Of a stretch of DNA of 6,469 nucleotides, positions 1-6,442 are shown in pieces; positions within the stretch are counted from its first letter, which is position 1; the number at the start of each line of letters is the position of its first letter. This stretch comes from Patescibacteria group bacterium. GTDB lineage: Bacteria > Patescibacteriota > Microgenomatia > Levybacterales > UBA12049. The DNA lies in the NCBI GenBank assembly GCA_018900295.1, contig JAHIGH010000207.1, forward strand, positions 1 through 6,469, in the 5' to 3' direction. Made by a program: the position numbers and the translations under genes. A model generated the notes under the pieces. It searched no databases, had not been told where the DNA came from, and saw only the letters and a program-made list of their open reading frames with translations.

Positions 1-159
1 AAAAATAAAGTGATCTTAATAGAATGAAGTGATTGATCGCTCAAAAGTTGATAGATAATAAGTGTAATAATAAAAAGGAAAAAAACCAGGCGAATTGACC
101 TAATATAGGCTCTTTTAAAATATAAATTTAATTTCGCGTATAGTTCCATAATTTTATAT
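1..159. other. AT-rich non-coding tail, with a weak possible terminator
   Basis: No credible gene is seen on either strand. Downstream of the small membrane gene, the minus strand has a weak 4-5 bp stem with one or two G-U pairs (about 86-103, TAGG with CCTG) followed by seven T (79-85) and then CCTTTTT. This could be a poor intrinsic terminator. A second short palindrome, CCTA-ATA-TAGG, lies at 99-109. Nothing else stands out. Confidence 0.3.
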
Positions 160-477
160 CTATAAAAAAATAAGTAATACTGTAATTATTGGAAATACAA
201 AAAAGGATAGTGTAACTATCAATTCGAATAATAAGAGGCAAGCAAATAATAAGAGGTCTACAAAGATAATAGTGGTCTTCAGTGATATTCCCATGCCTAT
301 TGAAAATCCAACCAATCCTTGTCTATACTCATTTTTTAGAGGCTTAAAGTATGTCCTAATACAAAGAGGAAGCGCGAATAACTCCATTAAATAAGTATTC
401 AAGGAAACAAAAAAGCTAAGTATCTCCAGAGGAGCCTCGATAAACCAAAATTTCAAAAAGGTAAAAGGTAAAAGCAT
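160..477 (-). CDS. Small multi-pass membrane protein of unknown function
   Basis: 105 residues, strongly hydrophobic. Seen: a hydrophobic, aromatic N-terminal part (about 5-40) that may cross or line the membrane, a short basic hydrophilic loop with KPLKNEYRQG (45-54), a Gly/Ser stretch GFSIGMGISLKT (57-68), and a long hydrophobic C-terminal half (about 69-105) able to form one or two membrane helices. The order of hydrophobic start, F-x-P/K/R loop, R-x-G and G-F-x-x-G segment, and hydrophobic end resembles small uncharacterised membrane proteins I recall from Microgenomates genomes; this is a memory-based resemblance and no function is known. The start lacks a Shine-Dalgarno sequence. The gene begins 50 bp after the subtilase stop, so it could be cotranscribed with it or use the weak promoter at 487-515. 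It is unlikely to be a chance frame because composition and topology are coherent and no better frame overlaps it. Confidence 0.7.
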   Translation of the reverse strand: MLLPFTFLKFWFIEAPLEILSFFVSLNTYLMELFALPLCIRTYFKPLKNEYRQGLVGFSIGMGISLKTTIIFVDLLLFACLLLFELIVTLSFFVFPIITVLLIFL

Positions 478-486
478 GGCATTTTA

Positions 487-515
487 AGTATAAAAACTTC
501 TTAATTAAATTGCAA
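487..515 (-). promoter_or_regulatory. Possible promoter for the small membrane protein gene
   Basis: On the minus strand TTGCAA (510-515, four of six matches to TTGACA) is followed after 17 bases by TATACT (487-492, five of six matches to TATAAT). It uses the same -10 hexamer as the subtilase promoter. Transcription would begin only a few bases before the ATG at 477, giving a nearly leaderless mRNA. AT-rich sequence yields such matches by chance, so this is tentative. Confidence 0.35.
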
Positions 516-527
516 TGGAGTGTTATT

Positions 528-2543
528 TTAAAAACGTGGAATTATCGAACGCAGAAGCCCCATAAGCATCTCAAGAATCCTTCTTATAATATCCCAGATA
601 AATTGGAAAATATCCCGTCCATCCCTTGGTGTTGGGTTTTGGGTCGGGTTAGGCACTATTATAGTTGTAGTAGGTATTTCAATGGTTGGTATTACGCTAA
701 CGCTTGGGAAAGGAGATAGTGACTGAGATGGTGAAGGTTGATCAGACGGGGTCAGCGTAGTTGTCGGCGTGATTGGGAGTGTTGGGCAGGAGCCCAGGCA
801 ATATATAGTTGGAGTCACATACAGAGGGGTAGGAGTTAGTACCATGGAACAGCGTGGGAAGGTGGTTATCTCGCCGAGGAGGAATCTTTTCATCAGGACG
901 AGATCTCCTGCATCTGCTAACTGGCCGTTGCCGTTGAGGTCAGAGCGGTCAGTAGGCGTTATTTCACCGATAGACATTTTCTTCAGGATATTTTCATCAT
1001 CGGTCGTGATAAAACCGTCGTTGTTCAGATCGCCGAGGGAGCCGCAGGGAGGTGTCTTATGTGCGGGGGTCGGTGTCGGCGTACTAACTGAAGGGATTGG
1101 GGTGGGGGCCGTTGTAAGTATGGGTGTTGTTGTATTGGTTGGTTGGATTATTGTAGTTGGGATTGGCGTGGAGGATACTCCACCCGAGACTGCTGATGCA
1201 GCGTTTACACGCCCATTTATCCAGTAGGTGCCTGTTCCGGAAATTTTGTCAGCAGTTTCAAATAAATGATTTACAACAGATGTATTGGACGATCCATAAC
1301 CGGTCGTCCATATAAGAGCAACAACACCGGAGACCATGGGTGTTGCCATGGAGGTTCCATTCAGGTAATCATAGTTTAGTTGTAAACTGGGAGTTTTTGT
1401 CTGCAAATTATATGCATGCGTGGGGAGGGTTGAATAAATGGCGTTACCGGGCGCCGCGACATCAACCCAGGTACCGTAGTTAGAAAAAGATGCTTTCTGA
1501 TCTTTATTGTCCGTTGCAGCGACTGAAACAACATTGTCATTGGCTCCCGGGTAGTTTTTTTGGGTATAGTTACGTTGCGTACATGAAGGAGGGTTGAGAC
1601 AAACTCCATTTCCTGCTGAGGCGACAAGAACTGCGCCTTTGTTCCAGGCATAGTCTATCGCATCCTGTTTGGCTGTTGAATTACCGGTTCCTTTTAAACT
1701 CATATTAATAACCTTGGCGCCATTGTCGGCTGCCCAAATAATGCCCTGAATAAGGATTGAATCGGGTCCTGATCCCTGATCATCCAAAACCTTTACAATT
1801 ATTAATATACATTCCGGACAGGTACCGCTGATTCCAATGGAATTATTTGTTCTGGCGGCGGCAATGCCAGCGACATGCGTACCATGTCCATACTGGTCCT
1901 CAATACCGGTCCCAATAAAATCTTTTGTAGTAAGAATTTTTTGTGAAAATTCAGGATGATTGAGGTTGATGCCTGTATCAAGAATGGCAATTTTCACACC
2001 ATTGCCTTGGGTGATGTCCCATGCCGCCCCGGCGTTGATATCGGCATCAGGCGTTCCTGCTTGACCTTTGATAGTCTGACCTGTATTTTCAAGTCCCCAC
2101 TGGACATTTAATGACGGATCGTTGGGAACAAAAGTCGCTTCATTAATATAATCAGGTTCTGCCTCTTCTATGAGGTTGTCTTTCTTCATTTCTTTGAGAA
2201 TAGCGTCTTCCTGCCCTTTGGGAACTTGAATTACAAATCTGTTAATTGCATCTATGCTTTTGATAATGCTGGCGTTATACCTTTCTAAGGTTTTAATTAT
2301 TGTTGTTTTTGGAAGTCCCGGTTTGAATTTAATAATTATCTGGTCCTCAACTCTCGGACTGGCTAATGTTGGAGTTGGTTGCGGGACAGGCTGCGGCAAC
2401 TCTTGCTGCTTGCCGAGGATATAAGTTAGCGCAAAAATAAATACAAGCAGTAATCCAATGAGAAGAAATAAGATTCTTTTGTTGCTTTTTACTTTTGGCA
2501 AAGAGTTTTGAGATTGCGACTCTACGGTAGTTTCTTCATTCAT
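528..2543 (-). CDS. Exported or membrane-anchored subtilisin-like serine protease (peptidase S8) with internal dockerin-like domain
   Basis: Endopeptidase acting outside the cytoplasmic membrane. Residues 22-43 form one hydrophobic segment after a basic, hydrophilic N-terminus: a signal peptide or signal anchor. A Pro-rich spacer follows, then an I9-like propeptide (about 64-136) that would assist folding and be cleaved. The thermitase-like catalytic domain (about 137-455) has the full triad: D189 in AILDTG, H220 in GHGTHVAG, S398 in NGTSMATP, plus oxyanion N312 in ASAGN. Pro/Thr/Ser linkers (457-498, 567-640) flank a dockerin-like pair of calcium loops (505-516 and 535-547) bracketed by C500 and C565. 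Residues 640-671 form a basic, strongly hydrophobic amphipathic helix. Further cysteines (242/245, 315/321, 582/586) suggest disulfides in an oxidising compartment. The ATG is the only start that keeps the hydrophobic segment, and it lies about 20 nt below a strong promoter. Its substrate is unknown. The protease call is certain; the anchoring mode is inferred. Confidence 0.96.
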   Translation of the reverse strand: MNEETTVESQSQNSLPKVKSNKRILFLLIGLLLVFIFALTYILGKQQELPQPVPQPTPTLASPRVEDQIIIKFKPGLPKTTIIKTLERYNASIIKSIDAINRFVIQVPKGQEDAILKEMKKDNLIEEAEPDYINEATFVPNDPSLNVQWGLENTGQTIKGQAGTPDADINAGAAWDITQGNGVKIAILDTGINLNHPEFSQKILTTKDFIGTGIEDQYGHGTHVAGIAAARTNNSIGISGTCPECILIIVKVLDDQGSGPDSILIQGIIWAADNGAKVINMSLKGTGNSTAKQDAIDYAWNKGAVLVASAGNGVCLNPPSCTQRNYTQKNYPGANDNVVSVAATDNKDQKASFSNYGTWVDVAAPGNAIYSTLPTHAYNLQTKTPSLQLNYDYLNGTSMATPMVSGVVALIWTTGYGSSNTSVVNHLFETADKISGTGTYWINGRVNAASAVSGGVSSTPIPTTIIQPTNTTTPILTTAPTPIPSVSTPTPTPAHKTPPCGSLGDLNNDGFITTDDENILKKMSIGEITPTDRSDLNGNGQLADAGDLVLMKRFLLGEITTFPRCSMVLTPTPLYVTPTIYCLGSCPTLPITPTTTLTPSDQPSPSQSLSPFPSVSVIPTIEIPTTTIIVPNPTQNPTPRDGRDIFQFIWDIIRRILEMLMGLLRSIIPRF
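849..1046 (-). other. Dockerin-like calcium-binding module within the subtilase
   Basis: Residues 500-565. Loop 1 reads DLNNDGFITTDD (505-516), with acidic or Asn ligands at the expected positions 1, 3, 5 and 12. Loop 2 starts DLNGNG at 535, but the closing Asp is D547, one residue later than in the canonical 12-residue loop. Each loop is followed by a helix, the second being the typical LVLMKRFLLG. Known dockerins bind calcium and usually dock to cohesins; no cohesin is visible in this window. C500 and C565 sit exactly at the two ends and could clasp the module. Confidence 0.8.
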
Positions 2544-2570
2544 GTTAGTTTATTAATATGTTTATATATA

Positions 2571-2600
2571 AGTATAATAAGATATTTCATTTATTGTCAA
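2571..2600 (-). promoter_or_regulatory. Sigma-70-type promoter for the subtilase gene
   Basis: On the minus strand a perfect -35 box TTGACA (2595-2600) is separated by 18 bases from TATACT (2571-2576), which matches TATAAT at five of six positions. Transcription would start near 2563-2565, giving a leader of about 20 nt before the ATG at 2543. The leader is very AT-rich and has no Shine-Dalgarno sequence. The -35 box lies immediately beside, and partly within, the left flanking direct repeat of the mobile-like element, so the insertion may have shaped this promoter. Confidence 0.7.
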
Positions 2601-2602
2601 CC

Positions 2603-2614
2603 GTTATCTCTCTG
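2603..2614 (+). repeat. Left flanking direct repeat of the inter-genic element
   Basis: GTTATCTCTCTG here pairs with GTTATCTCTGTG at 2834-2845 (11 of 12 identical). Both copies are preceded by TGTCA, directly on the right and with an ACC insertion on the left. The copies lie just outside the terminal inverted repeats, as expected of a target-site duplication that has diverged slightly. Confidence 0.5.
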
Positions 2615-2616
2615 AG

Positions 2617-2829
2617 ATTACCCCAGTTTTGCCTCGATTGTCATTCCGAGCGAAGCGATAGCGTAGTCGAGGAATCTCACACCACAAAATTGCAAAAACA
2701 AGCACAGTGGTATGAGATCTACCACAAGGGTACTACCCATTTTCCCCACAAAGTGACTACCTTCTATGAAGGGTCGCATGGGGTCGCCCCCACTCCCTTC
2801 GGTCGGTCGGGATGACAAAGTGGGGTAAT
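2617..2829. mobile_element. MITE-like dispersed repeat with terminal inverted repeats, between the Clp and subtilase genes
   Basis: The outer ends ATTACCCCA (2617-2625) and TGGGGTAAT (2821-2829) are perfect inverted 9-mers; extended to 2614-2625 and 2821-2832 they match 11 of 12. An inner pair, TGTCATTCCGAGCG (2639-2652) and the complement of 2804-2817 (TGTCATCCCGACCG), matches 12 of 14. Inside are small stems: GTGGTA/TACCAC (2707-2712 with 2720-2725), GGGTA-C-TACCC (2728-2738) and GGGG-TCG-CCCC. The element has no transposase and no credible gene. The TGTCATTCCGAGCG / TGTCATCCCGACCG ends are of a type I recall as dispersed in bacterial genomes, including Patescibacteria, where they give spurious short proteins containing CHSERS-like strings. 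Mobility is inferred from structure only. It starts 22 bp beyond the Clp stop codon, so it also forms the 3' untranslated region of that gene. Confidence 0.65.
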
Positions 2830-2833
2830 GTCA

Positions 2834-2845
2834 GTTATCTCTGTG
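2834..2845 (+). repeat. Right flanking direct repeat of the inter-genic element
   Basis: GTTATCTCTGTG is the partner of 2603-2614, differing at one base. It ends seven bases before the Clp stop codon region, so insertion or duplication occurred in the immediate 3' flank of that gene. Confidence 0.5.
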
Positions 2846-2851
2846 TTGCGT

Positions 2852-5800
2852 TTATCGTTGTCTTCCGTCTGCCTGCATCGCTGTACCATCTCCACCATAA
2901 TTAACCGGTCCAGGAGGAGGCGGCGGATTTTGTGCCGCGTCAAACGCGGCTGGTGCTGATTGGATTGTCGGGTTTGGCTGTCCCATGCCAAACGGATAAT
3001 TCCCCTGCTGTGTATGAGGTTGGCTTTGTGGCTTATTTGATGGCGGCATTGTATTATTTTCGGATGAAGTGTCAATGGTGCTTAAAATCAAGGCGGCGAC
3101 TTCATCATTTTGAGCCCTTGCCTGATCAAGCTGCGCTTTAATTTGTTCAATTTCCCGGTCGGTTACCGCATCTGTTAAATTCAGAATTGCGGATGCCAGT
3201 TGATTCCCTTTTTGACTAGCTTCATCTACCCTGGTGTGGATGTTTGTGTACTTTTCTCTTTCTTCTGATTTTTGCGCAGTAATGGGGTTCGCTATCAATA
3301 GTAGCGGCTCTTTAATTTTCATAATTTCGTCATGGCTCACGGCCTCTTGTATTGTGGCAAGGATTTGCGTTGCTAATGGATCGCCCTGTTCTTGTGCTTG
3401 AATTAATTGTTTTTGTAATTGCTCTATGTCGCTGTCTGATGAAATGTCTGTAATTGCCAGAATTTGCCTGGCTATGGCATGATTTTGTTCCCCTGCTTCG
3501 CTTATCTTGTCATACAGAGACGAAAATTTTATTTTATTTTCAGGCGCTGCTAAATATAACGGGTTGACGAGTTGCTTTATAGTCATCTTAAATTTAGTTA
3601 TCGGACTAGCTTCTAATTTTTCTTCCGCCTCTTTGGCTATTTCGCTGTTGATCAGCGCGAGAATATCTGTTGCAAATTCATTATCCTGATCTTTCCTTTT
3701 GCTTAACTCATGCATTGTTTTCTGGATTTCTTCTTCAGGCGAATCAGATTTTAGTTGAAGAATTTCTGTTGCAAGCGAATTGTTGTTCTGGCTTTCAACT
3801 ACAACTTTATCGTGAATTTCCTTGAATGCGTCTTTGGATTTCCCGGACCCAGCCTTTTCCGGATTAACGATTTGAAGTAACATTTTCTTCTCTTTTTTTA
3901 ACGCCTGCGCTTCTTGTACTACATTGGCGGCGAGATCAAGTATTTCTTTCGCTAATTCGTCCCCAGCTTTACCCGCCTCATCGAGTTTTTGCCGAATTGC
4001 TCCAATTTCGCTGTCCGGCGTGGCGGTAGTTACTGCGAGGATTGCTGAGTATATCGTATTGCTCCCAGCGCCGGCATTGACAACTTTTTCATGTAATTTG
4101 GCAAATATTTCTTTATCAGGTTCATTTGTAATACCCTCAGGAGAGGCGATTTTCTGTAGAATTATTTTGAACTCATTGTTGGTTACCTTGGATAGATCCA
4201 CTGCCTGACCGCCTTTGCTAAAGTAGAATTCATTGATATTATCGTTGTAATCAATAACGATCGTATCGCCGGTCACAAATTTCCTGGAGATGATGGCCAT
4301 AGCGATAGGATTTTCGATAGTTGTCTGTATCAAGCGTCGAAGCGGCCTCGCTCCATAGACGGGATCGTATCCATCCTGGGCTAATTTATTGACTGCTTTT
4401 TCTGTAATTTGTAATTTATAGCCTTGCTCTTTCAAGAGAGAAGCTGTTTTGGCGATATCAAGCCTGACAATACCGGCCATGTGTTCGGGACGAAGCGGCT
4501 TGAATATAACTACCTCGTCAAAACGATTGAGGACCTCGGGCTTTAGGAACTTAATCAGTTCTTCTCTGATAATTTTTTGCAACTGCGCAAATTGCTTATT
4601 CAATTGTTCGGCTGTTGGTTTGACGTCCTTATCTTGCTTGCTTAGATATTGCTGGATTAGGGAGCTCCCAATATTTGATGTACATATAACAATAGTATTT
4701 TTGAATGAAATAACATTGCCTTTGTTATCGGTTAGTCTTCCATCTTCCAGGAGTTGCAGAAGAATATTGAAAACATCCGGATGGGCTTTTTCGACCTCAT
4801 CAAAAAGAACAATGGAGTAAGGCTTCTTGCGTACGGCTTCTGTCAGGACTCCCCCTTCTTCGTATCCAACGTATCCAGGAGGCGCACCTATGAGCTTGGC
4901 TACTTCATGCTTTTCCATAAACTCGGACATGTCAAGGCGAGCCATGGCGTCATCGCGGCCGAAAAGAAGCTCCGCTAAGGTTTTGGCAAGCTCTGTTTTA
5001 CCAACGCCGGTCGGGCCTAAAAAAATAAAGGAAGCAATAGGTCTTTGCCCGGAGGCGAGTCCAATTCTTCCACGCCGTACTGCTTCGGAAACCGCAACAA
5101 CTGCTTCTTCCTGGTCAATAAGTCTTTTGTGAATATGGTTTTCAAGCTTAAGTAATTTTTCGCTTTCGTCCTCTGTTAATTTGGTGATCGGGATTCCAGT
5201 CCATCCGCTGACGACTTTTTCAATATCGCTTTTTTTTACGTCGCTATCTCCTCTATTCCCCGCATCGACTTGAAGCTTGACTTCAGCACAAGCTTCGTCA
5301 AGTAAGTCAACGGATTTATCCGGAAGGAAGCGCTCGCCGATATATTTCTTAGCAAGTTTGATTGATTCTTTAAGCGCATCATCGGGAATTTTAACATGAT
5401 GGAATTTCTCGTATTTTATCCGCAGAACTTTCATCATTTCCAGGGCGTTTTCTTCGCTAGGCTCTTCTGCTGTGACCGGCTGGAAGCGGCGTTCAAAGGC
5501 CTTATCTTTTTCAAAGTGTTTGCGGTACTCTGTTGTAGTTGTCGCTCCTATGATTTGGAGTTGGCCCCGAGCAAGATACGGCTTTATAATGTTGGCCGCA
5601 TTCATGCCTTCGCTTTCTCCCGCACCCATAAGAGAATGAACTTCATCGATGAATAAAATAATATTTCCATTTGAACCGAGGACTTCGGCAATTACGCCTT
5701 TTAGTCTTTCTTCAAATTCACCGCGGTGACTTGCTCCCGCTACAAGTGAAGCAACATCAAGCTGGAAAACTCTTTTGTTAAGTAAATCTTTCGGGACAGC

Positions 5801-6442
5801 ATTAATAATGATTTTTTGGGCTAACCCTTCGACAATTGCTGTCTTTCCTACGCCTGTCTCTCCAATAATAATCGGATTATTTTTTGTCCTGCGCAGGAGA
5901 ATATGAGTGATGCGATCAATTTCTTTATCACGGCCGGCGACCGGATCAAGTTTGCCCTCACGAGCTTCTGAAGTTAAATCAATAGCATATTTTTCAAGGG
6001 TTGATTTTCTACCATAATTAAAGGCGGATGATTTTGAAAGCTTTTCTACGACTACTTCTTTTTTAAGTCCTTGCGCTTGTAAAATTTGTTGGGTGTTGAA
6101 ATTAGGAGTAAAAAGGACTAGTAATATGTCTTCGGCCGAAATGAAGGTTGATCCGCGCATTTTAGCGTCTCTATATGCCTGGTCGAAAATTTGCTGAGAA
6201 ACTTTACTGAGAATTGGTTGCCCTTTGTAGACTCCCACTCTTTCTTTTGCCTGAATTTCTTTGGAGAGCCTGCCGACATCGACAGAAAATTCACCAAGTA
6301 ATTTATCTATTTGCTCATCATATAATAAACCAAACAGTAATTGATCCTGTTCTATGTATTGCTGATGGATTCTCCTGGCCTCTTCCTGCGCGTGGGTTAA
6401 TACAAGACTTGCTCTTGGGTCCAGATGAGAAAGCGCTGACAT
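2852..6442 (-). CDS. Clp/Hsp100 AAA+ unfoldase (ClpA/B/C class), no M domain, long repeat-bearing C-terminal extension
   Basis: Cytoplasmic ATP-driven ring unfoldase that threads proteins through a central pore. Seen, in order: a double Clp_N repeat (residues 1-140); NBD1 with Walker A GETGVGKT (194-201), Walker B DE 266-267 and arginine pair R318/R319; the ClpB/ClpC-type linker motif GWTGIP (413-418); NBD2 with Walker A GPTGVGKT (476-483), Walker B DE 548-549, pore loop GYVGY (523-527), sensor-1 TSN (588-590), R640 in LNRFDE and sensor-2 GARP (697-700). Only about 15 residues (391-405) occupy the M-domain site, and no IGF/LGF/VGF ClpP-docking tripeptide is seen in 591-640, so neither a classic ClpB nor a ClpP-partnered ClpC is supported. 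The usual NBD1 pore Tyr is His239. Residues 757-1125 form four tandem units; 1126-1196 is a Pro/Gln/Gly-rich tail. Family members usually have about 750-870 residues; this has 1196. The ATG fits the Clp_N start, but the frame stays open to the window edge and no Shine-Dalgarno is suitably spaced, so an upstream start is possible. Family assignment is very secure; the exact subfamily is not, so no symbol is given. Confidence 0.96.
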   Translation of the reverse strand: MSALSHLDPRASLVLTHAQEEARRIHQQYIEQDQLLFGLLYDEQIDKLLGEFSVDVGRLSKEIQAKERVGVYKGQPILSKVSQQIFDQAYRDAKMRGSTFISAEDILLVLFTPNFNTQQILQAQGLKKEVVVEKLSKSSAFNYGRKSTLEKYAIDLTSEAREGKLDPVAGRDKEIDRITHILLRRTKNNPIIIGETGVGKTAIVEGLAQKIIINAVPKDLLNKRVFQLDVASLVAGASHRGEFEERLKGVIAEVLGSNGNIILFIDEVHSLMGAGESEGMNAANIIKPYLARGQLQIIGATTTTEYRKHFEKDKAFERRFQPVTAEEPSEENALEMMKVLRIKYEKFHHVKIPDDALKESIKLAKKYIGERFLPDKSVDLLDEACAEVKLQVDAGNRGDSDVKKSDIEKVVSGWTGIPITKLTEDESEKLLKLENHIHKRLIDQEEAVVAVSEAVRRGRIGLASGQRPIASFIFLGPTGVGKTELAKTLAELLFGRDDAMARLDMSEFMEKHEVAKLIGAPPGYVGYEEGGVLTEAVRKKPYSIVLFDEVEKAHPDVFNILLQLLEDGRLTDNKGNVISFKNTIVICTSNIGSSLIQQYLSKQDKDVKPTAEQLNKQFAQLQKIIREELIKFLKPEVLNRFDEVVIFKPLRPEHMAGIVRLDIAKTASLLKEQGYKLQITEKAVNKLAQDGYDPVYGARPLRRLIQTTIENPIAMAIISRKFVTGDTIVIDYNDNINEFYFSKGGQAVDLSKVTNNEFKIILQKIASPEGITNEPDKEIFAKLHEKVVNAGAGSNTIYSAILAVTTATPDSEIGAIRQKLDEAGKAGDELAKEILDLAANVVQEAQALKKEKKMLLQIVNPEKAGSGKSKDAFKEIHDKVVVESQNNNSLATEILQLKSDSPEEEIQKTMHELSKRKDQDNEFATDILALINSEIAKEAEEKLEASPITKFKMTIKQLVNPLYLAAPENKIKFSSLYDKISEAGEQNHAIARQILAITDISSDSDIEQLQKQLIQAQEQGDPLATQILATIQEAVSHDEIMKIKEPLLLIANPITAQKSEEREKYTNIHTRVDEASQKGNQLASAILNLTDAVTDREIEQIKAQLDQARAQNDEVAALILSTIDTSSENNTMPPSNKPQSQPHTQQGNYPFGMGQPNPTIQSAPAAFDAAQNPPPPPGPVNYGGDGTAMQADGRQR
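2855..3067 (-). other. Low-complexity, probably disordered C-terminal tail of the Clp protein
   Basis: Residues 1126-1196 are rich in Pro, Gln, Asn, Gly and Ala, with a run of five prolines (1173-1177) and few hydrophobic clusters. The tail follows directly after the last helical repeat and ends in RQR. It looks like an intrinsically disordered tether or interaction tail; no specific motif is recognised. Confidence 0.7.
3068..4174 (-). repeat. Four tandem ~92-100-residue units in the C-terminal extension of the Clp protein
   Basis: Units lie at about residues 757-843, 851-933, 951-1033 and 1041-1125 (nt 3914-4174, 3644-3892, 3344-3592, 3068-3322). Each opens with a hydrophobic stretch ending in SP or NP (P768, P861, P961, P1053). 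Each then carries two similar half-repeats beginning at 783/816, 876/909, 976/1009 and 1068/1101, so the two halves are exactly 33 residues apart in all four units. The half-repeat core is a hydrophobic position, then about 12 residues to N or D, then A (7 of 8), two residues, and IL (8 of 8). The pattern suggests paired amphipathic helices, such as an alpha-solenoid or scaffold arm; that fold is inference. I recognise no named domain. Some half-repeats (for example EQGDPLA) faintly recall Sel1/TPR turns, without enough similarity to assign them. Confidence 0.8.

Noticed and set aside
769..1227. 152-residue plus-strand frame rich in Val and Gly
   Set aside because: It is the complement of the Pro/Thr-rich linkers and dockerin of the subtilase; the coding signal clearly belongs to the minus strand.
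2707..2738. Hairpins after the Clp gene considered as an intrinsic terminator
   Set aside because: The stems are short and no U-tract follows on the minus strand; they are better explained as internal structure of the repeat element.
2558..2815. 85-residue plus-strand frame containing CHSERSDS, and a 66-residue minus-strand frame at 2618-2818
   Set aside because: Both are translations of the inverted-repeat element; such strings occur as spurious proteins wherever this type of repeat lies in an open frame. No ribosome site or domain supports them.
2764..3075. 103-residue minus-strand frame
   Set aside because: It overlaps the 3' end of the Clp gene in another frame and ends in repeat-derived sequence.
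3507..5656. Several plus-strand frames of 60-123 residues
   Set aside because: All lie antisense to conserved Clp domains or repeats and show no recognisable protein features.
160..6442. Alternative genetic code (UGA as Gly or Trp, as in some Patescibacteria)
   Set aside because: All three genes read through fully with the standard bacterial code, end in TAA or TAG, and show no in-frame UGA.
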